The notes beneath the pieces were generated by a model. The model made no database searches. It was not told the DNA's origin and saw only the letters and a program-made list of their open reading frames with translations. DNA of 64,000 bases, from the NCBI GenBank assembly GCA_039707655.1, contig CM077665.1, forward strand, positions 287,498,205 to 287,562,204, read 5' to 3'. Positions 21,691-34,482 of the stretch are shown here, piece by piece. The first letter of the stretch is position 1, and each line of letters starts with the position of its first letter. The position numbers were made by a program, and so were the translations under genes. This DNA is from Elymus sibiricus. Taxonomy: Eukaryota > Streptophyta > Magnoliopsida > Poales > Poaceae.

Positions 21691-23711
21691 ATGAGGATGA
21701 CAATAGTGCTGTCAGGTCTGGCGCTTATTTGAGAAGGTGATGACTCAACATAAAAGTAAATTGATAGTCCCTTCGCAGAGCGAAGCATGGATTTGCAGAG
21801 GTGCCAGAGCTCAAAGTTTAAAACAGAGATAGATATAATTTTGGGAGGTACACCCTTCCTGTCAACGTTACGACCAAGAGTTATCAATATCTTCCATGCT
21901 AAACACATTAGCAGCGGTTCCCAAGGGGTAAAAGTAAAGGTTTACTCCCTCTCCACCAACAATCACACTCCACGGCTAGCCGAATCCATGGGTACCGTCC
22001 ATACCAACAACATTACTGGGGGAGTTTTGTTTAATTATTTTAATTTTTTATTTCGGGACTGGGAATCCCTATTACCGCCCTCTCGTGCTAGGACAAGTGA
22101 ATAAACACTCATCATGAGAATAACCCGCTTAACATGGAAGATACTGACAGCTCCGTGTTGCTCCATGAGCGGTCCAGGCACACAAAACAGATGTTCATTT
22201 GAATTTTTAGAGGTGGCACATGCAAATTTACTTGGAACGGCAGGGTAATACCGCATATAGGTAGATATAGTGGACTCATCTGGAATAACTTTGGTTTAAG
22301 GATTTTGATGCACAAGCAGTATTCCCGCTTAGTACAGGCGAAGGCTAGCAAATAGATTGAGAAGAGGCCAGCTAGAGAGCGAAAACGGTCATGAACATGC
22401 ATTGCGATTAATCAACATTGAATACTAGCATGAGTAGGATATGGACACCATGAATATAAATCATCAAGGCTATGTTGGTTTTGATTCAACTACATGCGTG
22501 AACATGTGCCAAGTCAAGCCACTCGAAACATTCAGAGGAGGATACCATATCATCATACCACATCACAACCATTTTAATGCATGTTGACATCCAAGATAAA
22601 TCATTATCCACTCCTAGCTACTTAAGCATGGCATGGGCAACTATAATCTCTAATTGTCATTGCAAACATGTTTGATCATAATATGTTGAATCAAGGATAC
22701 TAGGCTAAACATATTTACAAAAAGAAAAACGAGTTGAGTTCATACCCGATTTTATCTGCCACAGTCACTTCATCAAATATCGTCATTATTGCCTTTCACT
22801 TGCACGACCGAATGATATGAAAATAATAATAGTGCAAGAGTGCCATGGAGTGGAATCTGCAAACATTTTATTCAAGAGAAGAAGATAGTGTAACATGGGC
22901 TCTTTGTTAGATTAACAATAGTGCATATGAGAGCCACTCAGCATTTTCATCGTGGTTTTCTCCTTGGTACGACTCAAATAAAAGGAAAAGAATTTCAGAG
23001 AAACACACTGAAATATTTTTGGAGTTTCTGTTTTTTCAAGAAGAAAGCAAATTAAAGAGGGAAAACAAAAAAACGAGAAAAACTATTAACACGCGAAAGC
23101 TCCCAACAAGTAAAAGAAGAAACGAGAAATCATTTTGGGTTTTCTTTTAATACTACAATTAATTTAAGCTAGAAAGAAAAACCGAAAAGAAAAAAGAAAT
23201 ATTTTTAGGTTTTCTCAAAGTTTTCAAACACGCAAGAAGAAAGCGAGAATATAAATCTAGCATGGATAATACAATGAAAAAGTATGAACACCGACAACTG
23301 GAATGAAATGTGTGAACATGAATATAATGCCGGTGGAAATACGTACTCCCCCAATCTTAGGCTTTTGGCCTAGCTTAGTAATCACCATCCGTAGCATGGA
23401 TAATAGTCGGAGTGATAGCCTACCGATGCCCTTGGTGCAGACTCCTCGGCCCTCCTGGCAGCTTCAAACTCCGCATTGTGCGCATGGGCCTCGCTCTCAA
23501 GAACATAATATCTTCCCCTACTGTGAAAATCAAAGAGAGCGGGAGCAGGCAGAGTAACAAGCACACCGTTTGTTTATTAAACCTCAAGTTATAGGTGTAA
23601 TTAGTGACTGTGCCCTTAAGGAACTTATGACGCTTCATGGCCTCAAAGTCTAAGTACTGAGTGGGTAAAATGGGGTCATTAGGCCAAGGTGATACATTTA
23701 GCTTCTCCTCC
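21691..23711. other. S 3' internal region, non-coding
   Basis: AT-rich sequence between the 3' LTR and the 3' ORF. Purine-rich stretches with many AAAGAA and GAAAA runs occupy about 22975-23245. I found no convincing ORF. The segmental duplication begins within it at 23448, which corresponds to base 1. Confidence 0.6.
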
Positions 23712-24436
23712 TTAAAAATTACCACTAGTAGCGTTGTGCTGCAATCTCCATGCAACAATTGCTCCAAGATTATAAGATCTATTTCCTGTTATAGCAGTGT
23801 GTATGATACTCAAATCAGGAGTACACAGTGTGCTACAATCTTGTTTGCCTATGATACATTTGCCATTAAAGATTGTGAAGTAGTGTATTGATGGAAAATT
23901 GATGCTTTTAATTCTTCCTTGTGTCACTCCCCTATCTTCACCGTAGCAAAGGTTAATCAAAAATGACTCATACTCAGATTTTGGTGGTTCATCAAGGGAA
24001 CCCCAATATGGAATTTTGCATGCTTCACTGAACAATTCTAAAGGCATGGTGAAGGAACGGTCATAGAGGGACTCACGAGGAAAATATTTAAATTTCTTTG
24101 TGAATGTTTTCGTGAGTTCGAGTTGTTGAGGGCACTTATCTGCAATGAAGGGAGCAAGTTCTGCATTGTGGATAAAATAGTTCGAATTCTCCCTTGATAC
24201 CTGCCTTCCATGAATTCGTCACACGGCCACAAACATGATTTGGTAGCGGCATCTCGCATCGAGCTTTCGCTTGGCTCAACATAAGATTGTCGGACCGAGA
24301 TCCCACTTGATGAGGCCTCCGAGGACCTCATCCTCGAAGAACTCCTAAAGAATTGCATTTTTATTTGCGAACAAATTTCTGAAATATTTTTGCGACACAA
24401 AATTTTGTTAACAAAACTTCGTGAAATTGATAGCAA
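23712..24436 (-). pseudogene. Athila-type 3' ORF, copy B
   Basis: Same two-frame layout as 232-1006: a Ser/Arg-rich N-terminal part (24038-24436) and a C-terminal part (23712-24047) with PYWGSLDEPPKSEYESF. A 15-bp in-frame loss occurs near 24069 relative to copy A. The frame break is in a comparable place, which suggests it predates the duplication. Function unknown. Confidence 0.55.
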
Positions 24437-25142
24437 CTACTCCTAAGGGTGCATAGAGACCATATTAAGCATTCAAACTACTTAGAACTCTAAGAATCCA
24501 ACATGCAAGCTCATCTATAGCAGCACCAAGAGTAGCTAATTATTCTAAATATAACCCACTAAATCAAAAACTAATTGGAGCAATGGAGGAGTCACATACC
24601 AAGTAGCAATCCCTCCAAACAGTTTCGGAAATCGAGCTTCAAGCAAAGAGATCAAAATCCGCGGATTTGAGAGCAAGAACATGGGAATGGAAGCTATGAT
24701 GATTTTTTTCTAGAGGTAGGGGATGACATGGGCTAAAGGAATTAGTGAGGGGGCCCACGTGGGGGCCACAACCCACCAGGGCGCGCCTGGGGTTGCTGGC
24801 GTGCCCTGGTGTCTTGTGGGCACCAGGTGCACCCACTCTGATGTTATTTGCACCAGAAATTCAGAAATATTCAGAAAAAATCGTATCAATTTTTCAAAAC
24901 ATTCTGAGGACTTTTATTTTTGGGCCATTTTTTATTGTATGGAGAAAACAGAAAACAGGAGAAACATGGCATTTTATTTTATTTGACTATGTTAAATAGA
25001 AAACAAAAGCTGGGAATAGAGAGTTGTGCTTACTAGATTCATCAACTTCATACCTCTCAAAAATGATCCATTAATAAGGTTGATCAAGTCTTATTAACAA
25101 CCACTTCCAATAAGCATGAAACCGAATAACTTGCGTAAAACA
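24437..25142. other. S internal spacer, copy B
   Basis: Non-coding, AT-rich, with a GC-rich patch near 24750-24840. No pol motifs. Counterpart of 1007-1713. Confidence 0.65.
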
Positions 25143-25799
25143 CTAAGTTACCTCAATGGGAATATGCATATCCCCAACAATAAGTATGTCATATTTCTTT
25201 TTGGCAGTAGGTAGAGGTAGTTGAAAACTTCCAATAATGATTGTCGGAGATTCTTCAATAACATTTATACCATTCACTTGGAATTGTTTCTTCGGAAAGT
25301 GCACCGTATGCTCATTACCATTGATATGAAAAGTGACTTTGCTTTTATTGCAATCAATAACAACCCCTGCAGTATTCAAAAAGGGTCTACCAAGGATAAT
25401 CAACATGTTGTCGTCCTCGGGCATCTCAAGAATAACAAAGTCCGTTAAGATAGTAACATTTGCAACAACAACGGGCACATCCTCACAAATACCGATAGGT
25501 ATGGAAGTTGATTTGTCATCCATTTGCAATGATATTTCAGTAGGTGTGAGTTTATTCAAATCAAGTCTTTTATATAAGGAGAAAGGCATAACACTAACAC
25601 CAGCTCCCAAATCACACAAAGCAGTTTTGACATAATTTCTTTTAATGGACCAAGGTATAGTTGGTATTCCAGGGTCTCCAGGTTTTTTAGGTACTCCATC
25701 CTTAAAACAATAATTAGCAAGCATGGTGGAGATTTCAGCTTCAGGTATCTTTCTTTTATTAGTGATGATGTCTTTCATGTATTTGGCATAAGGGGGCAT
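25143..25799 (-). CDS. Retropepsin-like protease of S, copy B (218 aa)
   Basis: Aspartic protease that would cleave Gag. The active-site strand is CDLGAGVSVMPFSLYKRL near residues 62-79, and the second conserved block is IILGRPFLNTAGVVIDC near residues 133-149. The first visible Met (MPPYAKYMKD) is probably internal: in an intact element the protease continues from gag, and the join is lost through frameshifts near 25805 and 25985. The C-terminus ends after HIPIEVT with no RT. Enzymes of this type act as dimers inside the particle. Confidence 0.8.
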   Translation of the reverse strand: MPPYAKYMKDIITNKRKIPEAEISTMLANYCFKDGVPKKPGDPGIPTIPWSIKRNYVKTALCDLGAGVSVMPFSLYKRLDLNKLTPTEISLQMDDKSTSIPIGICEDVPVVVANVTILTDFVILEMPEDDNMLIILGRPFLNTAGVVIDCNKSKVTFHINGNEHTVHFPKKQFQVNGINVIEESPTIIIGSFQLPLPTAKKKYDILIVGDMHIPIEVT

Positions 25800-25970
25800 C
25801 TATAAGATATCAGTTAAGCGGGTACGCAAAAGACTGGCCTAATCATTTCTGCAAAGTGTTCAAATTCTTCATCATCCTTTTTCTTAGATGGTTTAGGTCG
25901 AAAGGGCATGGGTTTCTGAACCCATGGCTCTCTTTCTTTACCATGTTTTCTAGCCACAAAGTCTCTTTTA

Positions 25971-27920
25971 TCATATCGTTTTTTTAGGTTGTGGGTTATC
26001 AAGATCAACAGCAGACTCTATTTCTACATCATTATCTGGTTCTTTATCATTGTTCGGTTGAGCATCCTCATGAACATCATCATTATCATTTTCATTATCA
26101 CTAGGTGAATGTCCATTACCAGATTGAGTTTCAGCAACAGAAATAGAGACATCATTATTATCAGGAGGTTTTAGTATCTCAGGTTCACTAGAGGTATGCA
26201 TAGTCCTATCATTTTTCTTTTTCTTTTTCTTTTTAGATGGACTAGGTGCATCAGTCTTAATTCTCTGAGAGTCTTGTTCAATTCTTTTAGGATGACCTTC
26301 AGGATAAAGTGCTTCTTGGGTCATTCTACCTCCTCTAGTTACTACTCTAGCAGCAAAATCATTCATATTATTATTCATTTCATGAAGCAATTCTTTTTGG
26401 GATTTAGCAACTTGTTCTAACTGGGTTTGAACCATAGAGGCATGCTTTCCTACACCTCTAACATCATTACTGATTCTAAATAGCAAGTCACTCAAGCGAG
26501 CAATCATATCAGAATTATATTTCAATCGTTTCAGAACATGTGCATTGAAGTGATCTTGCTTCATAATGTAGTTATCAAACTCATATAAGCATTGACTAGG
26601 ATGTTTATTGTAAGGGATATCACCTTCATCAAACTTTAATAAAGAATTTACCTCTATCACCTGTGGAGGTGGTGGTGTGTCAAGGCCATGTATTTCTTCA
26701 ATAGGTGGTAAATTCTTAACATCCACAACTTTAATACCTTTTTCCTTCATAGATTTCTTTGCCTCTTGCATATCTTCAGGACTGAGAAATAAGATACACC
26801 TCTTCTTCGGAGTGGGTTTAAGTGGTGGTTTAGGGAGAGTCCAATCATCATAATTCTTCAATATATTATTAAATAATTCCTCAGCTTGTTCAACAGTTTG
26901 TTCCCTGAAAACACAACCAGCACAACTATCTAGGAAGTCCCTAGAAGCATCAGTTAGTCCATTATAGAAGATATCAAGTATTTCATTTTTCTTGAGAGGG
27001 TGATCAGGCAAAGCATTAAGCAATTGGAGAAGCCTTCCCCAAGCTTGTGGGAGACTCTCTTCTTCAATTTGCACAAAGTTAAATATTTCCTGTAAGGCAG
27101 CTTGTTTCTTATGAGCAGGAAAATATTTTTCAGAGAAGTAGTAAATCATATCCTGGGGACTACACACACAACCAGGAGCAAGAGTATTGTACCATATCTT
27201 AGCATCACCCTTTAATGAGAATGGAAATAATTTGAGAATATAGTAGTAGCGAATCTTCTCATCATGAGCAAAGAGGGTGGCTATATCATTCAGCTTAGTA
27301 AGATGTGCCACTACAGTTTCAGTTTCATAGCCATGGAAAGGATCAGATTCAACCAAAGTAATTAACTCTGGGTCCACAGAAAATTCATAATCCTTATCGG
27401 TAACAAAGATAGGTGAAGTAGCAAACTTAGGATCACATTTCATTCTAGCATTCAAAGTCTTTTCCTTATACTTGCGTAGCAATTTCTTAAGATCATTTCT
27501 ATCCTTACAAGAAAGGATTTCCCTAGTTGTCACCTCATCCATAACATAACCTTCAGGTATCTTAGGCATTTCAAATCTAGGAGAGCCAAGTCTAATTGGT
27601 GTTTCATAATCATCAGTTTCAGTAATCTTATCAGTTTCAATAATTTCATTCTCTTTAGCTCTAGCAATTTGTTCATAAAGAAATTCACCTAGTGGCACAT
27701 TATCATCAAGCATGGTACTAGCATCATCATCATAAGCATCATTCATAGCAGAAGTAGCATCATCAATAACTTGCGACATATCAGGATTACTAGCATGTGG
27801 TGGTGTTGCAAACTTACTCATAACAGAAGGTGAATCAAGTGCAGAGCTAGATGGCAGTTCCTTACCTCCCCTCGTCTTAGAGAAAAAAATCTTGGTTTTT
27901 GGATCCTTCAGATTCTTCAT
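25971..27920 (-). CDS. Gag of S, copy B, open frame
   Basis: An open capsid gene of about 649 residues from the ATG at 27920 (MKNLKDPKTKIFFSKTRGG); the frame extends a few codons upstream without another ATG. An acidic N-terminal region is followed by the gag core (PFSLKGDAKIWYNTLAPG, YFSEKYFPAHKKQAALQEIF), then a Lys-rich C-terminal tail (KKKKKKKNDR). I see no CCHC zinc knuckle. The same gene in copy A has three nonsense codons. It is the longest intact gag in the window. Its C-terminus probably results from a frameshift in a T-rich run near 25983. Confidence 0.85.
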   Translation of the reverse strand: MKNLKDPKTKIFFSKTRGGKELPSSSALDSPSVMSKFATPPHASNPDMSQVIDDATSAMNDAYDDDASTMLDDNVPLGEFLYEQIARAKENEIIETDKITETDDYETPIRLGSPRFEMPKIPEGYVMDEVTTREILSCKDRNDLKKLLRKYKEKTLNARMKCDPKFATSPIFVTDKDYEFSVDPELITLVESDPFHGYETETVVAHLTKLNDIATLFAHDEKIRYYYILKLFPFSLKGDAKIWYNTLAPGCVCSPQDMIYYFSEKYFPAHKKQAALQEIFNFVQIEEESLPQAWGRLLQLLNALPDHPLKKNEILDIFYNGLTDASRDFLDSCAGCVFREQTVEQAEELFNNILKNYDDWTLPKPPLKPTPKKRCILFLSPEDMQEAKKSMKEKGIKVVDVKNLPPIEEIHGLDTPPPPQVIEVNSLLKFDEGDIPYNKHPSQCLYEFDNYIMKQDHFNAHVLKRLKYNSDMIARLSDLLFRISNDVRGVGKHASMVQTQLEQVAKSQKELLHEMNNNMNDFAARVVTRGGRMTQEALYPEGHPKRIEQDSQRIKTDAPSPSKKKKKKKNDRTMHTSSEPEILKPPDNNDVSISVAETQSGNGHSPSDNENDNDDVHEDAQPNNDKEPDNDVEIESAVDLDNPQPKKTI

Positions 27921-27969
27921 ACTGATCAATTGATATAAATCCAAAGTGACTAAAAAAATATAGCTATGC

Positions 27970-27986
27970 TCCCGGTAACGGCGCTA
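27970..27986 (-). other. Primer-binding site of S, copy B
   Basis: Minus strand reads TAGCGCCGTTACCGGGA. The second base is changed from the usual TGG to TAG, while copy A keeps TGG. Confidence 0.75.
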
Positions 27987-27997
27987 GAAAAAGGTCT

Positions 27998-29420
27998 TGA
28001 TAACCCACAAGTATAGGGGATCGCAACAGTTTTCGAGGGTAGAGTATTCAACCCAAATTTGTAGATTCGACACAAGGGGATCCAAAGAATATTTGCGAGT
28101 ATTAGCAGCTGAGTTGTCAATTTAACCACACTTGGAGATTAAATATCTGCAGCAGAGTGATCAGTAGCAAAATAGTATGATAGTTGGGATAGCAGTAGTA
28201 GGAGTAACAGTAACAGTAGCAGTGATAGCAATAGTTTGGTGGCAAGTGTAACAGTAGTAGTAGGAATAGTAACTTAGCTAGAAAAATATGTGGAAAACTC
28301 GTAGGCACTGGATCGGTGAACTCGTTGGATGCTATTCATCATATTACAGTCATAACCTAGGGTGACAAAGAACTAGCTCCAGTTCATAAATGTAATGTAG
28401 GCATGTATTCCGTAAATAGTCATACTTGCTTATCGAAAAGAACTTGCGTGACATCTTTTGTCCTAGCCTCCCGTGGCAGCGGGGTCCATAAGGAAACTAA
28501 GGGATATTAAGGCCCCCTTTTAATAGAGAACCGGAACAAAGCATTAACACACGGTGAATACATGAACTCCTCAAACTACGGTCATCACCGGAAAGTATCC
28601 CGAATATTGTCACTTCAGGGTTTACTGATCATAACACGTAATAGGTGCGTATGACTAGCAAGATCGGATCAAGAACATAGATATAATGGTGACAACATAA
28701 ACGGTTCAGATCTGAAATCATGGCACTCGGGCCCTAGTGACAACCATTAAGCATGGCAAAGTCATAGCAACATCAATCTCAGAACATAGTGGATACTAGG
28801 GATCAAGCCTTAAAAAAACTAACTCGATTACATGATAAATCTCACCCAACTCCTCGCCGACCAGCAAGCCTACGAAGGAATTACTCACTCCCGGTGGGGA
28901 GCATCATGGAATTGGCGATGGAGAAGGGCTGATGATGACGAAGACCAAAGATTCCCCTCTCCGGAGCCCCAAACGGGCTCCAAACCAGGCCTCCCGATGA
29001 AGAACAGGAGGTGACGGCGGCTCCATATAGTAAAACGTGATGAAACTTTCTCTCCGATTTTTTCTCCAAAAATAGGATTTTATAGCGTCGGAATTATCGT
29101 CAGTGGGACCCCGAGGTGGGCACAACCCACCAGGGCGCGCCTGCGGGGGGGGGGGGGGGGGCTGGCGTGCCCTGCTGTATCGTGCCCAGCCAGGGCTCCC
29201 CCTCCGGTAGTTCTTGGCTCCGGTATTTTTTTTATTGTAAAATAAATCTCCAAAAAGTTTCATCCAGTTCCGAGAACTTTTATTTTTGCACAAAAACAAC
29301 ACCATGGTAGTTCTGCTGAAAACAACGTCACTCCGGGCTAGTTTCATTCAAATCATGCAAATTAGAGTCCAAAACAAGGGCAAAAGTGTGAGGAAAAGTA
29401 GATGCGACGGAGACGTATCA
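27998..29420 (-). repeat. 5' LTR of S, copy B (1423 bp)
   Basis: Ends TGATAACCC and GACGTATCA on the plus strand. It includes a run of 17 consecutive G at 29145-29161, where copy A has a shorter broken G tract. Confidence 0.93.
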
Positions 29421-32105
29421 TCCGTCCAGCCCCTCGCCATCAAACGAGACTCTTGTCCTGATCCAAGCACTGGAAAGTACACGCCGGCCCCGACCTATAA
29501 TCAGAACGGTCTGGAGGCTGATCACTGGGAATTTTGCTTCCCACCCACCACCCACTTAATAGCCACCATCGAAGATTTAACCGATGTGTTGGACTTCTCT
29601 TCGGATGAGGGCGGGGAAACATATGCGGACGTCGGCACAACTGCTTCTTCCGCAACTGGGCAGTGGACCGCCACATCCACATATGATGTTTACATGGTGG
29701 ACACTCCCGACAATAAGGACGGCAGCACGCTCGCTTCAAGCGGCGACGGCATCCCACCCAAGAACAGTGGTGACGACACACTCAAGCGCCGTCGTCAGCG
29801 TAAAAGAATCCAAGGTGCGCAAGGGCAGGAACAACAGCATGGCGATCCTGATGGGAAAACAGATACTGAAAACCCTGAGGACCCCGCCGATTCCGAAGAC
29901 AGCAACTACCTACCTCTTTCCGAAGACGATGTCATTCTCGGCGATTAGGATTTCATCGTTCCCGAAGACCCGCTTGATCAAGAGCGATTCAAGCATCAAC
30001 TGATCGCCACCGCTCGAAGCCTCAAGCTAAAACAAAAGCAAATCAAAGATAAACAAGACACCCTCAATAACAGATGGACTCGAGTCCTAGCTACTGAGGA
30101 AGGGCACGACTATGGACAACATGATCAAAATAAAGATTACCCGTGCCGCCGTTTATTGGCACAATTCGATGATGAGGCCCTTGAGCCTGCACTCCCTAGA
30201 CATGCCAAAGACGACTAGCCAGACCGCCCCCCTCGAGGACAGGATAGGCCGACTGGCAAAGCGGAAGAAGTGCCCGAGCACCCCCGCAAAGGACAGAAAG
30301 AGCCAGCGCGACCCGAAGACCCGTTCGACCTACGACACACTCTGAATGCTCACGCGAGACAGACAAGATCCATCTATGGATCCAAAGGATGAACCCCTGC
30401 TAGATGGGACCGGTATCAAGCTTGGCTCGACCAGAACGATAGAGTTCGGGGACAGCACTGGGACCGGACTCAATCTGACCTCCAGCACGACGTAGCCAGG
30501 GTCAGGGGCACCACCGACCCGATGTGTTTCACTGACGAGGTGATGCAGCACCCGTCCCCGAGGGATTTAAACCCGTAAACATTGAACAATACGACGGCAC
30601 TACTGACCCAGCTGTCTGGATTGAAGATTTCCTTCTTCACATACACATGGCTCGCGGAGATGACCTCCACGCCACTAAGTACCTACCACTAAAGCTGAAA
30701 GGACCAGCACGACATTGGCTGAACAACCTCCTCAAGAAATCCATCGGGAGTTGGGAAGAACTCAAGGATGCCTTCTGCTCTAACTTTCAAGGCACCTACG
30801 TTCGGACGTCGGATGCCATAGACCTGAGCCACATCGTTCAACAAGCCGGAGAGTCATCCTGACAATTCTGGAACCGATTCCTGACCAAGAAGAACCAAAT
30901 CGTTGATTGCTTTGATGCCTAGGCGTTGGCCTCCTTCAGGAACAATATCCGAGCCGAATGTCTAGCCCGTCAACTCGGACAGGAACAACCTCGAACAATG
31001 TCCGCTCTCACCTCACTTATGTCCCGCTTTTGTGCGGGCGAAGATAGTTGGCTAGCATGTCAGAACAATCCTCCTACAAACCCCGGCACTTCCGAAGTGC
31101 AGGATAACAGCGGGAAGCCACAACGTAACAAGAATAAACGTCAGCATAATGGCACTGAAACTGAAGACACGGCGGTTAACGCCAAATTCAGTAACTCCAA
31201 GTCATCACAGCAGAAGAAACCCTCTAAGGGGAATAGGGATGGACCCACTCAGCTGGACAAAATAATGGACAAACCCTGCCAGATTCACGACACTCAAGAC
31301 AAGCCCGCCACCCACACCAACCGTAACTGTTGGGTGTTTAAACAGGCAGACAAACTTGCAGCCGAAAACCACGGAAAGGGCACCCGCAGCGAGGATGACG
31401 AAGAGCCCCGCAGGACGAATAATGGAGGCCAGAAGCAATTCCCCCCTGAGGTAAAAAGTGTGAACATGATTTACGTCACACATATACCAAAGAAGGAGAG
31501 GAAGCGCACACTTCGGGACGTGTACACCATAGAGCCCGTCGCCCTGAAATTCAACCCATGGTTGGCTTGTCCGATTACCTTTGACCGCACTGACCACCTG
31601 ACCAGTATTCGACATGGTGGGTCAACTGCACTGGTACTCGATCCCATAGTAGACGAGTACCATTTATCATGGGTCCTTATGGATGGAGGTAGCAGCCTTA
31701 ATCTGATCTACGCATACTGTGAAGAAAATGGGCATTGATCTGTCAAGGATCAAACCTAGCAACACCACCTTTAAAGGTATCATCCCTGGCGTCGAGGCAA
31801 ACTGCTCGGGCACCATAACTCTGGAAGTGGTGTTCGGTTCACCCGATAACTTCCGGAGCGAGGACTTGATCTTCGATATCGCCCCCTTTCGAAGCGGTTA
31901 CCACGCACTTCTGGGCTGAATAGCATTCGCCCGCTTCAATGCTGTCCCTTATTACGCGCATATGAAGCTCAAGATGCCCGGACCCATGGGGGTCAACACC
32001 GTCTACGACAACACGGAGCGTTCTCTCCGAACAGAGGAACACACCGTGGCCCTAGCAGCCGAGGTTCAGCTCGGCGAACACACGCCAAACACTCAGCCTA
32101 CCGTC
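29421..32105 (+). pseudogene. Gag-protease of H, copy B
   Basis: Continues gag of H after S. An acidic N-terminal region (to about 30345) is followed by the capsid core at 30560-30862 (YDGTTDPAVWIEDF, LKGPARHWLNNLLK), an open 270-residue frame at 30926-31738 with a possible zinc-binding cluster (CQIHDTQ ... NCWVF), the protease signature LMDGGSSLNLIYA near 31675-31715, and a further frame at 31719-31919 (MKKMGIDLSRIKPSNTTFKG). Stops and frame changes separate the parts, including a stop just before the 30926 frame. No RT follows. Confidence 0.75.
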
Positions 32106-33459
32106 AAAGCATGAAAGGTAAGTAAGCATACCCGAGCTTTGTTTCAACTTCTAGAGTTTTCTCACGAACCACGCAAAAAGGAATACGCGCCCACAACATA
32201 GCCCGAATACCTGTAAGGTACGTACCCCGAAGTCACAATTTCGCACTAAAAATTCCATGGGTAGCTGTGGGGACCTTCCATCCAACGGCATGGCGTTTGG
32301 CTTAACCGAACACAGTCATATATGTCTTCGGACAAACCTAGGCTCCATTCAAAGGATCCTGTCAGTAGCATTAAACTCACATAATTCCGCGACCTCTCAA
32401 GACTTTCTCTCACAAGGCCCGCTCGTCGACTACCACCTCCTTTAAAGGAGCACCCTCTAGGAGAACAAAGGTGCAGACGTGCAGCAGGACACAATAAAGG
32501 ACATCAAGCCATTTTTTGTCAAAGTCCTGTGTAAACCTTTTTTCCTCTAAATTTATTTTCGCATACTTGTACCGGTTGTGTGAGCAAACAAAAGTGTATG
32601 AAATGTCAAGTGTCCATCGCAATAACACCCAAACATCATGATCCTAGGGCAATTATTGATGTGCATGCCTTTTTGCTCTTCAATGCAAGTTAGTTTAGTA
32701 TGTATTTCTTCAGATGCGGTTGGTCCATAAAACTGGGGGCTTGATCAACTCGCCCCGCGCATTGCCACAACACTGTCCTGATATCATGTGTTCGGCGTCT
32801 TAGATATTGCGTTATATGCATCAGTTCCGAATTGTGTCTTTGGTCAAAGGTTGGGTTGCCCGGCTCCTGTGCTTCCCTATTTACGTTCCGCTTGTTCGGC
32901 TAAAAGGGGAAAGGGAGCATCGTTGTGACTGTACTTCCAGTTCGTTTGGTTAAGTACCTCAGCGGAGAAAGCCGAAGACCGACTGGCATAATAAGCATGA
33001 ATTGATCTACGATCCGATGACAAGTGTTAAACCAAGAATCATTGGAGGTTCACCGTGTTAAAACGGAGGGTTTGGGGTAACACAAGCCTTGTTATACAGG
33101 TTTTTCACATTGTTAAAACAGCGAACATGACAAAGTAAAGGGGGGCTAGTGCTCACTCCCCACATTTAAACCTCCTATGGTTAAGTGAAAGCAATAAAGC
33201 CGCATAGTCTGATTGCCTCGTTTTCTTCTGAACTACCGCCTCTGGGTACCAAGACGTTGGCTAAGGATAACAGTGCGGATATTGAAGACACCCCTTTTAG
33301 TATCTATAGGGGGGTTGAAGCCGACGACTGGCAACTTTCAGAATTCAAACAACCACACAGGAGTCAAAATTAACAAAAGCACAACATGACATATACCATG
33401 CAAATTCACAAACATTAAGATACAATAAAGTTTTGACCATCACACGGAAGGTTGTACTT
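32106..33459. other. H internal region without pol, copy B
   Basis: Begins with decayed coding-like sequence, then about 900 bases with no supported ORF. No YXDD or integrase motif on either strand. It separates the gag/protease from the antisense ORF. Confidence 0.6.
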
Positions 33460-33544
33460 TCACTGAAGAACTACATCCTTCGGGCATAAAGCCTCTATTG
33501 CCAGAGCACCATCCATAACCGAGGAAAAATATAGCTCGGGGCGC
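33460..33544 (-). pseudogene. Antisense ORF of H, C-terminal piece
   Basis: Minus-strand codons RPELYFSSVMDGALAIE and about ten more, with the stop at 33460-33462. Continues at 39892-40049 when T is removed. Confidence 0.75.
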
Positions 33545-34411
33545 TGTCGGCATTCTGGGAACGGGGGTACCTAGACCTGCCAGCCTGCGGCCCAGGGCGC
33601 GGCCCACTTCGACAGCCAAGCACGGCCCAACGCGGCCTTACTCAAGACAAGGCCCTCGCGAGAGCCCCGCACTCGCGAGGGAGACGGTGCCAAGACCCTC
33701 AGTAGCAAGAGGTCCCCCCAAGGCCCCTCCTGAGCGGCGGAGATCTCTATGCAATGCTCGGACTCGGGAGGTCAAGGGTGACGCGAGCCGGGACACGTGG
33801 GCCCCAGCGTGCCAGAGGAGACAGTTTCCTCTTTGGTGCAAAGGAGGCAGGGGCGCACGCAGGCTCCCAAAGCACCCCCAAAGGTTTCCATTCCGGTGCA
33901 ATGAGACCAAGACCACGAGCTCCGCAGGACGGATGTCATCGCCGAGCCTACCTCTGCATCACCACCGGCTACTTTGCAGATGAAGACCACGTTTCGTCAG
34001 GATAAGATGTACTCCTTGTCCCCTTTCAAATTTGGCCATTGTGGGATCCCTTCCCTCCGTTGTGACAAGGGAAGAGGACCCGGGTCGCTATAAATAAGGC
34101 TAGGCCACGCCATGAGGGAGGGGGGACGGATCCAACACCACCCGAGCGCCCTCGCGAGGTAACTCACCACTGTACTAGTTCATCCACAAACCTCCTTGTG
34201 AGGCAATCCACCAAAAGCAGGAGTAGGGTTTTACGCTTCGTAGCGGCCCGAACCTGGGTAAATCCTTGTGTGCTAATCTCTTTTCCTTCGATCGTGCGAG
34301 TTCTTCGGGCCAGGCTATCGAGCAGGGAGCTTGAGGGTGGAGCTGTGGAGATCTTCGCACACGCTGCTGAGTTCGAACCTCTTCCGGTTTTGCGGAGCCC
34401 GAAATCCGACA
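33545..34411 (+). repeat. 5' LTR of T (867 bp)
   Basis: TGTCGGCATTCTGG to CCGACA. The hairpin with arms CCCTCGCGAG / CTCGCGAGGG is at 33653-33681 and the TATA box at 34089-34096. Confidence 0.95.
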
Positions 34412-34432
34412 TTTGGCGCGCCAGGTAGGGGG
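34412..34432 (+). other. Primer-binding site of T
   Basis: TTTGGCGCGCCAGGTAGGGG directly after the LTR. Confidence 0.78.
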
Positions 34433-34482
34433 CGTGTCGGTATCCTTACACAAGCTTCGCCTCGCCTCCGTTCGCCGCTTCC

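Larger units (their letters stand above)
20341..29420 (-). mobile_element. Athila-like Gypsy element S, copy B (nearly full length)
   Basis: A 9.08-kb element: 5' LTR 27998-29420, primer-binding site, gag, protease, 3' ORF, long 3' region and 3' LTR 20341-21690. Target duplication TCCGG (20336-20340) and TCCGT (29421-29425) flanks it; copy A retains TCCGG on the right side, so the T is a later change. Reverse transcriptase and integrase are absent. The 3' LTR lacks its first 62 bases together with the polypurine tract. Confidence 0.92.
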
